A stretch of DNA of 35,541 nt. It comes from Porphyromonadaceae bacterium. Its GTDB lineage: Bacteria; Bacteroidota; Bacteroidia; Bacteroidales; UBA12481. The DNA is taken from contig QYQM01000153.1 in the NCBI GenBank assembly GCA_007280905.1, forward strand, positions 1 to 35,541. Direction: 5' to 3'. The notes under the pieces are model-generated. The model was not told the DNA's origin and searched no databases. It was given only the letters and a program-made list of their open reading frames with translations. Below, piece after piece: positions 16,421-24,830 of the stretch. Position numbers and translations under genes: made by a program. The first letter of the stretch is position 1, and each line of letters starts with the position of its first letter.

Positions 16421-17749
16421 ATGATGAATCAGAAGAAAATCTTTGTGCTGGATACTAATGTGTTGCTGCACGATTACAAGTGTATATATCAGTTTGAGGA
16501 ACACGATATTATTCTGCCGATAACGGTTCTGGAGGAACTTGACAAATTTAAGAAGGGGAATGACCAGATTAATTTCCAGGCAAGAGAATTTGTTCGTGAA
16601 CTCGATGAATTGTCTGGTGAGATGCTGTTTACCGAGGGGATCAGCCTTGGCAAGGGCCTAGGTAGGCTGTTTATAGAAACAGGTAAACCATTTTCCAGGG
16701 AGCTGGAGGAATCCTTCGAGGAAAAAATTGCTGATCACAGGATTCTTGCTATTGCAGATTATACCAGGAATAAAAATCCGGACAAACAAGTCATTCTCGT
16801 TACCAAGGATATCAATCTCAGAATCAAAGCAAAAGCACTCGGTTTAACTGCCCAGGATTATAAAGCAGGACAGGTGACCAATATCGAATACCTCCATGAA
16901 GGGATACCTACTATCGAAAATCAGGATGATGAGGTGATTGCTAAATTGTACAATTCCCCGGAAGGAGTTTCGGTTGAAGAGTTTAACCTGGGAATGGATC
17001 CCCTGTCAAACCAGTATATGGTATTGAAGGGCAATCAATCAACAGCTCTGGCCATTTTTGATATCCGGACCAGTGCACTACATGTGGTTCAAAAACAAAA
17101 ATGCTATGGCATCGAACCCAGAAACGCCGAGCAGACTATAACTCTTGATGCATTATTAAGGCCTGATATTAATTTAGTGAGCCTAACAGGGAAAGCCGGC
17201 ACCGGGAAAACATTGCTTGCCCTGGCTGCGGCATTACAGCAACGGCGTGATTACCTTCAGATCTATCTTGCCCGCCCGATTATCCCGCTGGGAAACCGGG
17301 AAATCGGGTATTTGCCGGGCGATGCCCAGGAAAAGATTGAACCTTTTATGCAGCCACTGTTTGATAATCTTTCTGTCATACGTCATCAGTTTGATGCCAG
17401 GAGCAAAGAATTTCTGAAAATAGACCAATTGCTGCAGGAAGAAAAGCTGATAATCACCCCTTTAGCATATATCCGCGGACGAAGCCTCAGTAAAGTTTTC
17501 TTTATTGTTGACGAAGCACAGAACCTGACCCCGCATGAAGTTAAAACCATTATTACCAGAGCCGGCGAGGGAACAAAAATAGTTTTCACGGGAGATATTC
17601 ACCAGATCGACTCTCCATATCTTGACCTGAAATCCAACGGACTATCGTATCTGACTGACAAATTAAGAGGTCAGGATGTCTTTGCTCATGTGAATTTGGT
17701 TCATGGCGAGAGGAGCCATCTGGCAGAACTGGCCAGCAACCTGCTTTAA
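16421..17749 (+). CDS. PIN-PhoH fusion ATPase (YlaK type)
   Basis: A cytoplasmic protein joining an N-terminal PIN nuclease domain (FVLDTNVLLHD at the start, ELDKFK, VTKDINLRIKAKALGL around residues 125-140) to a C-terminal PhoH-type P-loop ATPase. Walker A is GKAGTGKT at residues 257-264 and the Walker B-like motif is IVDEAQN with D364. ARPIIPLGNREIGYLPGD and VFTGDIHQID are the family's other motifs. Proteins of this build are linked to RNA metabolism. About 442 residues is full length. An in-frame TTG 12 bp upstream exists, but tandem ATGs at 16421/16424 are more likely starts. mtaB follows 18 bp after the stop in the same direction, probably co-transcribed. Confidence 0.9.
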   Translation: MMNQKKIFVLDTNVLLHDYKCIYQFEEHDIILPITVLEELDKFKKGNDQINFQAREFVRELDELSGEMLFTEGISLGKGLGRLFIETGKPFSRELEESFEEKIADHRILAIADYTRNKNPDKQVILVTKDINLRIKAKALGLTAQDYKAGQVTNIEYLHEGIPTIENQDDEVIAKLYNSPEGVSVEEFNLGMDPLSNQYMVLKGNQSTALAIFDIRTSALHVVQKQKCYGIEPRNAEQTITLDALLRPDINLVSLTGKAGTGKTLLALAAALQQRRDYLQIYLARPIIPLGNREIGYLPGDAQEKIEPFMQPLFDNLSVIRHQFDARSKEFLKIDQLLQEEKLIITPLAYIRGRSLSKVFFIVDEAQNLTPHEVKTIITRAGEGTKIVFTGDIHQIDSPYLDLKSNGLSYLTDKLRGQDVFAHVNLVHGERSHLAELASNLL

Positions 17750-17767
17750 CTATTTACAATTGATGAT

Positions 17768-19072
17768 TTGAAAAAGGTAGCATTTCATACCCTGGGGTGT
17801 AAACTGAATTTTTCCGAAACCAGTGAAATCGGCCGTCATCTGGAAGAATCCGGATTTCAAAGGGTTCCTTTCGGCAGTCATGCTGATATTACAGTCATAC
17901 ACACCTGCAGTGTGACCGGTTCGGCTGAACGGAAAACCAAGCAGGCTATTCACAAAGCGATACAGGTTTCTCCAGATAGCTATATAGTAGCGATGGGTTG
18001 TTATGCCCAATTAAATCCCGATGAGATTGCATCCTGGAAGGGCGTGGACCTGGTTCTTGGGACCAACGACAAGTTTGACCTGATCAAATATCTCACCGAT
18101 ACCCGGAAGAAGGGTCATGCAGAGGTGCACAGCTGTGAAATCACCGAAGATCAGAAATTCTTTCCGGCACATTCCACAGCTGAGAGAACCCGTGCATTTC
18201 TTAAGGTACAGGATGGGTGTGATTACCCTTGCACTTATTGCACCATCCCAAAGGCCCGGGGGAAAAGCCGGAATCCTGAAATCAGCAGTATCGTTGAGCA
18301 GGCCAAAGAATTAGTTGACAAGGGATTGAGGGAAATTGTTCTTACGGGTGTTAATATCGGGGACTTTGGGAAAAGTACCGGAGAAACCTTTACCCAATTA
18401 GCCAAAGAACTTGATGAAGTAAATGGCATACTCAGGTTCCGGATCTCTTCGATTGAGCCCAATCTGATAACAGATGAACTCATCCAATTTGTTGCCGGAT
18501 CCAAACGGTTTGCTCCTCACTTTCATATCCCGCTGCAATCAGGATCGGATAAAATCCTGAAACTGATGAAAAGACGCTACCTCGCTGCTGTTTTCGCCGA
18601 CCGTGTATTAAAAATCAAGACACAGATGCCCAACGCATGCATCGGTGCAGATGTTATCGTCGGATTCCCTGGTGAAACTGATGAGGATTTCAATGAAGTT
18701 TGCCGGTTTATAAATAGCCTTCCCCTCTCCTATCTGCATGTTTTCACCTTTTCAGAACGTCCAGGAACACCCGCAGCCAGCATGGCCGGGAAAATCCCGA
18801 ACCGGATCCGGGACGAGAGAAGTCATGCCCTGCATATAATTGGGAACAACCTTAAACAGGAATTCTGCATAAGCCAGATCGGACAGAATAAAACGGTCAT
18901 CTTTGAACAGCAAAAGTTTGATGGGACAATGACCGGATTCACAGATAATTATGTCGAAATTGTCACAAAGGCTCAAACTGATTTTCTCCATCATCCCGGT
19001 ATTGTACAACTTACCGGTCCCGAACACAATGGCGTAATGGATGCCAAATTGATCAGCACGAATCCGCTTTAA
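17768..19072 (+). CDS. mtaB: tRNA (N6-threonylcarbamoyladenosine-C2)-methylthiotransferase
   Basis: A radical-SAM enzyme that converts t6A37 to ms2t6A37 in ANN-decoding tRNAs. Two iron-sulfur clusters are predicted. The N-terminal UPF0004 domain has Cys in TLGCKLN, HTCSVT and AMGCYAQ. The radical-SAM triad is C151, C155 and C158 in GCDYPCTYCTIP. LTGVNIGDFG, IPLQSGSDKILKLMKRRY and IGADVIVGFPGETDEDF are typical of the MtaB/YqeV subgroup, as distinct from MiaB or RimO. A short TRAM-like C-terminal domain follows. The start is TTG; no in-frame ATG would keep the first conserved Cys. Length 434 residues is normal. It follows the PhoH gene by 18 bp. Confidence 0.92.
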   Translation: MKKVAFHTLGCKLNFSETSEIGRHLEESGFQRVPFGSHADITVIHTCSVTGSAERKTKQAIHKAIQVSPDSYIVAMGCYAQLNPDEIASWKGVDLVLGTNDKFDLIKYLTDTRKKGHAEVHSCEITEDQKFFPAHSTAERTRAFLKVQDGCDYPCTYCTIPKARGKSRNPEISSIVEQAKELVDKGLREIVLTGVNIGDFGKSTGETFTQLAKELDEVNGILRFRISSIEPNLITDELIQFVAGSKRFAPHFHIPLQSGSDKILKLMKRRYLAAVFADRVLKIKTQMPNACIGADVIVGFPGETDEDFNEVCRFINSLPLSYLHVFTFSERPGTPAASMAGKIPNRIRDERSHALHIIGNNLKQEFCISQIGQNKTVIFEQQKFDGTMTGFTDNYVEIVTKAQTDFLHHPGIVQLTGPEHNGVMDAKLISTNPL

Positions 19073-19140
19073 ACAAGGTTGGATTTTCATTTCAAATGGA
19101 TTTCTCCGGTTCAACATAAAGCTGTACTTTTATTATCTTT

Positions 19141-19246
19141 TTAACCACATAGACACAATAGGTCACAATAGAAGTTCATTAACGAACTTTTTTGCATATT
19201 ACCAAAAAGATACTAATATGATCTAATGTGCCTATTGTGGTTGTTG
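19141..19246. repeat. Imperfect palindromic intergenic repeat
   Basis: Left arm AACCACATAGACACAATAGG (from 19143) and right arm ATGTGCCTATTGTGGTTG (19226-19243) are approximate inverted copies that differ by a short extra ATAGAC in the left arm. A smaller inner stem, aagttc/gaactt, lies around 19173-19190. Similar ACCACATAG...CTATGTGGT palindromes recur between genes in many Bacteroidota from memory; copy number cannot be judged here. The gap 19073-19256 holds nothing else visible. Confidence 0.5.
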
Positions 19247-19256
19247 TTTTACTTAT

Positions 19257-20066
19257 ATGAAGCAGATAGACAATTTTATGAATTATTCCGACCTCACTGA
19301 ATCCGTTATTGTATTGACAAAAAAAACGGGTCTCTTTCTTAAGAGCATGATTGGCAAGCTTAATGAGGGCATGATCGAGACTAAAGGGCAAATGGATTTT
19401 GTTACAGATGTAGACAAGCAATCAGAAAAACAATTGCTCGATGGATTGGCCTTGATCCTTCCCGAGGCCGGTTTTATTGCCGAAGAAGGCACTTATACCC
19501 ATCGCGGTGCTGTTTATAACTGGATTGTAGATCCTTTAGATGGAACAACCAATTTTATTCACGGAGTAATACCCTTTTCCATCAGCATTGCTTTGATGGA
19601 AAATGAGGAATTGGTTATCGGAGTTATCTATGACCCGATACAGGATGAATGTTTTTCAGCCTGGAAGAAAGGTCCTGCGCAATTAAACGGAAAAACCATC
19701 CGCACAAGCTCCCGAAGCAGTTTAAGCCAGGCACTTGTTTCGACCGGTTTTCCCTATACCGATTTTTCCTTAGTCGATGCCTACATAGGATCTCTCAGGG
19801 AATTAATGGAATGCACGCACGGAATCAGGCGGCTGGGATCAGCAGCAATGGACCTGGCCTATATTGCATGCGGGCGATATGATGCTTTTTGGGAATATCA
19901 CCTGAAGCCTTGGGATGTTGCAGCGGGGACATTAATTATCCAACAAGCCGGCGGACAGGTCACCGATTTTTACGGAGGGCAGAATTACCTCTTCGGAAAA
20001 ACCTTTGTTGCCACTAATGGCTTGATACAGATTGAATTTCTGAATGTATTAAAGAAGTATTTCTGA
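19257..20066 (+). CDS. Inositol-1-monophosphatase family protein
   Basis: A Mg-dependent sugar/nucleotide phosphatase of the SuhB/IMPase family, cytoplasmic. Metal-site motifs are complete: FIAEEGTY (first Glu), WIVDPLDGTTNFIHG with D92 and D95, and KPWDVAAGTLIIQQAGG with D220. The 269-residue length is normal. In this family inositol monophosphate, histidinol phosphate and 3'-phosphoadenosine phosphate are all possible substrates, and the sequence alone does not decide. A Met 21 bp downstream (MNYSD) is an alternative start. The ECF sigma gene starts 6 bp after the stop, so the phosphatase probably shares a transcript with the sigma/anti-sigma genes. Confidence 0.88.
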   Translation: MKQIDNFMNYSDLTESVIVLTKKTGLFLKSMIGKLNEGMIETKGQMDFVTDVDKQSEKQLLDGLALILPEAGFIAEEGTYTHRGAVYNWIVDPLDGTTNFIHGVIPFSISIALMENEELVIGVIYDPIQDECFSAWKKGPAQLNGKTIRTSSRSSLSQALVSTGFPYTDFSLVDAYIGSLRELMECTHGIRRLGSAAMDLAYIACGRYDAFWEYHLKPWDVAAGTLIIQQAGGQVTDFYGGQNYLFGKTFVATNGLIQIEFLNVLKKYF

Positions 20067-20072
20067 TTTCTG

Positions 20073-20615
20073 TTGAACCCGGATGATTCAAACCTGAAGA
20101 AAGGCCTGCGGAATGGCGACAAGGAGGTGTTTAAACACCTCTTCATGTTGTATTCGCCCGGGTTGATCCGGTATGGATCCTCACTGATTCATGATACCGA
20201 AACAGCCAGAGAACTCGTTCAGGACCTTTTTCTCGAACTCTGGGATAAGAGAGAATCCCTCCATATTCAAGGATCAATCAAGCCCTATCTCTTTTCGTCG
20301 ATGTATCACAAGGGACTGAATTGGCTGAGAGCTCAGAAAATCAGGGAAATATATATTAACAACCCGATAAAAATATGGAATTGGTTTGCCTATCCTTCCA
20401 GCCCGGATAGGTTAGACCCGCTCATGCTCGAAATAATTGAAAAGCAAATCCGCCTGCTTCCCGGCCAGTGCCGCGAGGTGTTTACCAGATCCGCAATTTT
20501 AGGTGAAAAACACGGTGAAATCGCCGGACACCTTGGATTGAGCATTAAAACGATTGAGAACCATCTGGCAAGGGCCAGAAAGATTTTAAGGGGAAAATTG
20601 AAAAAAATTCTCTGA
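20073..20615 (+). CDS. ECF RNA polymerase sigma-70 factor
   Basis: A 180-residue alternative sigma factor of the Bacteroidota FecI-like group. Region 2 (about residues 20-88) shows HLFMLYSPGLIRYGSSLI, then ARELVQDLFLELWDKRE, for -10 binding and core contact. Region 4 (about 120-175) ends with a helix-turn-helix EIAGHLGLSIKTIENHLARA for the -35 element. The start is TTG. A FecR-like gene follows after 53 bp, its probable anti-sigma partner. Usually such pairs sit next to a SusC/SusD pair with a signalling extension. Here there is none, which suggests a different input, perhaps envelope-related given the downstream genes. Confidence 0.9.
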   Translation: MNPDDSNLKKGLRNGDKEVFKHLFMLYSPGLIRYGSSLIHDTETARELVQDLFLELWDKRESLHIQGSIKPYLFSSMYHKGLNWLRAQKIREIYINNPIKIWNWFAYPSSPDRLDPLMLEIIEKQIRLLPGQCREVFTRSAILGEKHGEIAGHLGLSIKTIENHLARARKILRGKLKKIL

Positions 20616-20668
20616 ACCATTAGGGGATTTTATGAAGTTCAGGTGTCATAGAAGAAAACACAGAATCT

Positions 20669-21412
20669 ATGATAACGGACAAATTATTATTCCGGTTCTT
20701 AAACCAGGAAACCAGTAACAAGGAAAACCGCATAATCAAAGATTGGTTATCCGGCAATCCGGATCAGGCGAACCGTTTGAATCACCTTAAAGAGATATTG
20801 GAATCAGCAGACCAGATCATTAACCAAGAAGAAATCACAAACGATTGGAATACAATCGAGTCTAAATTACAGATAAAACAACCTGCCTTGCATATCCACC
20901 CTGCCCTGTCGGTCCGACTGGCAGGCATTGCAGCAGTTTTATTGATACTGGTCGGTTCCGGACTTCTTTGGTTTTACCGGATGAATACGCACATCGTTCG
21001 CAATGAGGATCAGTATACCAAATCCGTTTTTCTGCCGGATGGAACACAGGTTGACCTTGGGCCTGGTTCGAAATTGGTATATGACAGTGAATTTTCTGAA
21101 GGTATCCGTGTGATCAGGTTAACCGGTGAGGCTTGTTTTGATGTAACCTCCGACCCGGTCCATCCATTCACTGTAATTGCCGGACTGGCTAAGATTAAGG
21201 TCACCGGTACCAGGTTTGTAGTCAATGCCTCCCCCCGGAGTAAAGAAGTAGAAGTTTCCGTTAAGTCAGGAAATGTTTTGTTTTATAACAGTGATACCAT
21301 GAATAAAAATTCATTCCGGATGGGCCTCGTAGCGGGAGAAAAAGGCATTTTTTACCCCGCTTTGAACCGGATGGATAAAACCAGTGACCCCTATTTCCAC
21401 AGCACACCATAA
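20669..21412 (+). CDS. FecR-family anti-sigma factor, short form
   Basis: An inner-membrane sigma regulator. Residues 1-60 form the cytoplasmic helical part that would bind the sigma factor (LLFRFLNQETSNKENRIIKD). One membrane helix spans about 83-103 (RLAGIAAVLLILVGSGLLWF). The periplasmic FecR domain (about 115-210) has KSVFLPDGTQVDLGPGSKLV and KIKVTGTRFVVNAS. At 247 residues it lacks the C-terminal DUF4974 domain that normally contacts the signalling domain of a TonB-dependent transducer. This agrees with the absence of a transducer gene nearby. It lies between the sigma gene and the GWxTD gene (27 bp). Confidence 0.88.
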   Translation: MITDKLLFRFLNQETSNKENRIIKDWLSGNPDQANRLNHLKEILESADQIINQEEITNDWNTIESKLQIKQPALHIHPALSVRLAGIAAVLLILVGSGLLWFYRMNTHIVRNEDQYTKSVFLPDGTQVDLGPGSKLVYDSEFSEGIRVIRLTGEACFDVTSDPVHPFTVIAGLAKIKVTGTRFVVNASPRSKEVEVSVKSGNVLFYNSDTMNKNSFRMGLVAGEKGIFYPALNRMDKTSDPYFHSTP

Positions 21413-21439
21413 CGTTTTAACGCATCCAACTCACAGACC

Positions 21440-22900
21440 ATGAAAAAAGCAATATTCCTTTGGGCTTGTCTCACATTCCTGATGATAACCCAGGTAAACG
21501 CAAAAGAGCTGCAGGCATTATTCTATCATGCAAGCTTTTTTAGTCCGGTAGAAGGACCCTATGTCGAGACCTATCTTAAGGTTTTCGGACCGTCGGCAGA
21601 ATATGTAAAAACCGCCCGTGGTGCTTACCAGGCCTCACTGGAAGTTACAATCCTGTTTAAAAAGAATGATAAGATAATTGATTTCAGGAAGTACAATCTG
21701 CTCAGCGCAGAGCTGGAAGATACGGCGAAAGGGCAACCGCACTTTATCGATCAGCAAAGGATTCCCCTTCCTTTTGGAGTCTATCAGCTTGAACTGATTT
21801 TAAAAGATAACCATTCAAAAGAAACTCCTATAGAAAATGCCTATGTTTTGGCAATGGAATTCAATAAAACCGACCTTAAATATAGTGATTTTCAATTCAT
21901 TGAATCTTTTCAAACCACCAAGCAAGACAATATATTATCGAAAAGCGGCTTTGATCTGATTCCTTATGTGGGAGATTTTTTCCCGTCCTCCGTAAAAACC
22001 CTGACTTTCTATACTGAATTATACAATCTGGATAAGAAGATCGGTGCCAATCAGGATTTTATATACAGGTATTATTTAGAATCCTTTGAAACCAATTTCT
22101 CTTTGGGAGATTTTTCGAATTATCAACGTCAGAAAGCTTCGACAGTCAACCCTATCCTGGCAACTTTGCAAATTAGCGACCTTCCAAGCGGGAACTATAA
22201 CCTGGCGGTAGAAGCCCGGGATCGTAATAATGAACTTATCTCCCTGAATAAGATCTTCTTCCAGCGCAGTAACCCCGGAATGCAACTCAATCTGTCTGAT
22301 ATTCAAAGTGTTGACATCACTTCAACATTTGCTGAAAAGATAACTTCATTAGATTCACTGAAATTTTACCTCCAGAGTCTTACTCCGGTATCCACGATGA
22401 TGGAAATTCAGTTTGCGAAAAACATGATGCAAACGACTGAAATCAAGCAGATGCAGAAATTTCTTTATAATTTCTGGAAAACCCGGAATGATAAAAATCC
22501 CGAAGCAGAATGGAACAGGTATAAAGAACAGGTGCTCATGATCGAAGACGCCTATAAAACAAAGATCAAACACGGGTTTGAAACCGACATGGGACGCACC
22601 TGGCTGAAATACGGAGCTCCTGATCAGGTTGAGGAGAACAAGCACGAGCCGAATGCCTATCCGTACATAATCTGGCAATTCTATCATTTGGGGGTTCAGA
22701 ACAACAAGCGTTTCCTTTTCTATAACCCTCACCTTGCCGGTACTGAATATATCCTCTTGCACTCGGATGCCAGAGGCGAAATTTACAATCCATACTGGAT
22801 GTATGAACTTTCCGGACGAACCACCAATCTCAGGAATTACGATGAGGTTAATTTTGAAGGCGGATATGGCTCAAGAGCCTGGGAGCTCTTTAAAAAATAG
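21440..22900 (+). CDS. GWxTD-domain secreted protein
   Basis: A 486-residue exported protein with signal peptide MKKAIFLWACLTFLMITQVNA. The C-terminal third carries the GWxTD-domain pattern: FETDMGRTWLKYGAPDQVEE, with the name motif present as GFETD at residues 379-383 (Phe for Trp), then PYIIWQFYH and RFLFYNPHLAGTEYILLHSD. The middle is beta-rich (TLQISDLPSGNYNLAVEARD), like an Ig-type domain. The function of this family is not established; it is common in Bacteroidota and Acidobacteria. It starts 27 bp after fecR, and the acyltransferase gene follows 14 bp after it, so all appear to be one operon. Confidence 0.8.
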   Translation: MKKAIFLWACLTFLMITQVNAKELQALFYHASFFSPVEGPYVETYLKVFGPSAEYVKTARGAYQASLEVTILFKKNDKIIDFRKYNLLSAELEDTAKGQPHFIDQQRIPLPFGVYQLELILKDNHSKETPIENAYVLAMEFNKTDLKYSDFQFIESFQTTKQDNILSKSGFDLIPYVGDFFPSSVKTLTFYTELYNLDKKIGANQDFIYRYYLESFETNFSLGDFSNYQRQKASTVNPILATLQISDLPSGNYNLAVEARDRNNELISLNKIFFQRSNPGMQLNLSDIQSVDITSTFAEKITSLDSLKFYLQSLTPVSTMMEIQFAKNMMQTTEIKQMQKFLYNFWKTRNDKNPEAEWNRYKEQVLMIEDAYKTKIKHGFETDMGRTWLKYGAPDQVEENKHEPNAYPYIIWQFYHLGVQNNKRFLFYNPHLAGTEYILLHSDARGEIYNPYWMYELSGRTTNLRNYDEVNFEGGYGSRAWELFKK

Positions 22901-22914
22901 TAGACTTCAACAAG

Positions 22915-23808
22915 ATGAATCGAATTATTCCCAGGTTAATCTGGCTGATTCTATGGATATTATCCTGGTTACCCGGGTTTATTATGCGATTCCTGTCCTA
23001 TCTGATTAATGCAGTTGTTTTTGTGTTTTTCCGGTACCGGTCAGAAGTAGTTAAAGCCAATCTCAGCCGTTCATTGCCGGAAATTCCCCTATCGGAACGA
23101 AATAAAATTGCAGATAAGTTTTACCAGCATTTTTCCGAGCTTTTCCTGGAAATGATTATGATGATCCGGCTAAAGCCGGGTAAGAATTCACGCCGGATCC
23201 GGTTTTCAAACCCGGAAATTATCTCCCGGGCTTATGAGCAGAAGCAGAATATCATCATTATTACAGGTCATTACGGCAATTGGGAATGGAACGTGTTACC
23301 TATTCTGGCATCCGGTTTTCGTATTTTAGGTGTGTATAAACCGCAGTCAAGCAAGTTAGCCGATCAACTTATGAAGAATATCCGGCAAAAACCCGGAATT
23401 CTTTTAGTGCCGATGAAGGATACTCTTCGGGTAATTTCCCGGGAAATAAAAGAAAACAATTCTCCGTTTGCGTTGCTTTTAATTGCCGATCAGATTCCGG
23501 CACGCGGCGATGTCCGCTTCTGGACCCCGTTTCTTAATCAGGAAACTGCATTTTTTACCGGCGGTGAAAAGCTTTCAAAACGATTCGGTTTTCCTGTTTA
23601 CTATGTCGATCAGGCAAAGCGCAGATTTGCGTGCTATACGGCAAAAATAACATCCGTTTATGATGGAGTGAGCGTAACGGAGGAAGGGGTTATAACCACA
23701 GCATTTGCAGAATTGCTGGAGACTTCTATCCGGCAGGAACCATACTTATGGCTATGGTCGCACAGGCGATGGAAATATCGTAGGGAGGAATTACCTTTGC
23801 GGGTATGA
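22915..23808 (+). CDS. LpxL/HtrB-like lipid A acyltransferase
   Basis: A 297-residue membrane-bound acyltransferase of the lysophospholipid/lauroyl acyltransferase family, which adds secondary acyl chains to lipid A. An N-terminal membrane segment (about 4-38) is followed by FFRYRSEVVKANLSRSLPE. The catalytic HX4E is H119-E124 in TGHYGNWEWN. LLIADQIPARGD and TAFFTGGEKLSKRFGFPVYY follow, then a C-terminal YLWLWSHRRWKY, typical of the family. The stop overlaps the start of the next gene by 4 bp (ATGA), so the two are translationally coupled. Confidence 0.88.
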   Translation: MNRIIPRLIWLILWILSWLPGFIMRFLSYLINAVVFVFFRYRSEVVKANLSRSLPEIPLSERNKIADKFYQHFSELFLEMIMMIRLKPGKNSRRIRFSNPEIISRAYEQKQNIIIITGHYGNWEWNVLPILASGFRILGVYKPQSSKLADQLMKNIRQKPGILLVPMKDTLRVISREIKENNSPFALLLIADQIPARGDVRFWTPFLNQETAFFTGGEKLSKRFGFPVYYVDQAKRRFACYTAKITSVYDGVSVTEEGVITTAFAELLETSIRQEPYLWLWSHRRWKYRREELPLRV

Positions 23809-24830
23809 ATCAGGTATCTGTAATCATACTTTGCTGGAATAGTCTATCCTATCTCCAAAAATTTTTACCATCACTGAAAACCAATACACCAGCTGAAATT
23901 GCAGATATCGTGGTGGTCGATAACGGCAGTTCCGATGGAACCGGTGATTGGCTTTCGGCTGAATATCCGGAAATTATTTTAAAAATTCTGGACCGGAATT
24001 ACGGATATGCAGGAGGATATAAATTAGCTATTGATGGAATCAAATCTCAATATGTTGTTTTATTGAATTCGGATGTGGAAGTCACCCCGGGTTGGATCGG
24101 GCAATTGGTTTCATTTATGGATCAGCATCCGCTGGCAGGGGCGGTGGCACCAAAAATCAGGAGTTTTACTGACCGCAGTTTTTTCGAGTATTCCGGTGCG
24201 GCCGGTGGATGGATTGACCGGTATGGTTACCCTTTCTGCCGTGGTCGGGTATTTAATTCCATCGAACAAGACAAGGGACAATTTGAGCAGCCAACCAGAA
24301 TATTTTGGGCGTCAGGCGCCTGTATGATGGTCCGGACCGACGCCTATCGGAATTCCGGTGAACTTGATCCGTTGTTCTTTGCACATATGGAGGAGATCGA
24401 CCTGTGCTGGAGATTGCATTCCCAAGGGTACGAAGTTTGGTATACCCCGGATTCGTTGATCTTTCATGTGGGAGGTGGGACTTTGCCCAATGAGAGTCCT
24501 AAAAAGCTTTATCTGAATTTCAGGAACAACCTTCTTCTACTTCGAAAAAACCTTCCCTCGGATATGCGAGCCAGAATACTTCTGGTTCGAAAAATTCTGG
24601 ATGGAATCGCAGCCATACAATATTTATTAAAAGGCAAACCGGCATTTTTTATAGCTGTATTAAAAGCTTATCGGGATTTTAACCGGTTATGGAAAAAGGA
24701 ATACAGCCATTATTCCGGTCCGGCCCACCCTGCTCCGTTTCAATTAGACGGATGGTATAACCGCAGTATTGTTGCCGCGTTTTTTATCGCCCACAAAAAA
24801 AAATTCAATGACTTATCGCATCACAGGTAA
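23805..24830 (+). CDS. Family 2 glycosyltransferase
   Basis: A 341-residue GT-A fold sugar transferase. The start VSVIILCWNSLSYLQKFLPS, then VVVDNGSSDGTGDWL and the metal-binding LLNSDVEVTPGW mark the GT2 core. FFAHMEEIDLCWRLHSQGYE is the acceptor/catalytic segment of the rhamnosyltransferase-like group. A C-terminal amphipathic segment (about 245-285) may bind the membrane. Coupling with the LpxL-like gene suggests a role in surface glycan or lipopolysaccharide, but the sugar is unknown. It is convergent with murF and the two coding regions overlap by 10 bp at their 3' ends, with no separate terminator visible. Confidence 0.87.
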   Translation: MNQVSVIILCWNSLSYLQKFLPSLKTNTPAEIADIVVVDNGSSDGTGDWLSAEYPEIILKILDRNYGYAGGYKLAIDGIKSQYVVLLNSDVEVTPGWIGQLVSFMDQHPLAGAVAPKIRSFTDRSFFEYSGAAGGWIDRYGYPFCRGRVFNSIEQDKGQFEQPTRIFWASGACMMVRTDAYRNSGELDPLFFAHMEEIDLCWRLHSQGYEVWYTPDSLIFHVGGGTLPNESPKKLYLNFRNNLLLLRKNLPSDMRARILLVRKILDGIAAIQYLLKGKPAFFIAVLKAYRDFNRLWKKEYSHYSGPAHPAPFQLDGWYNRSIVAAFFIAHKKKFNDLSHHR

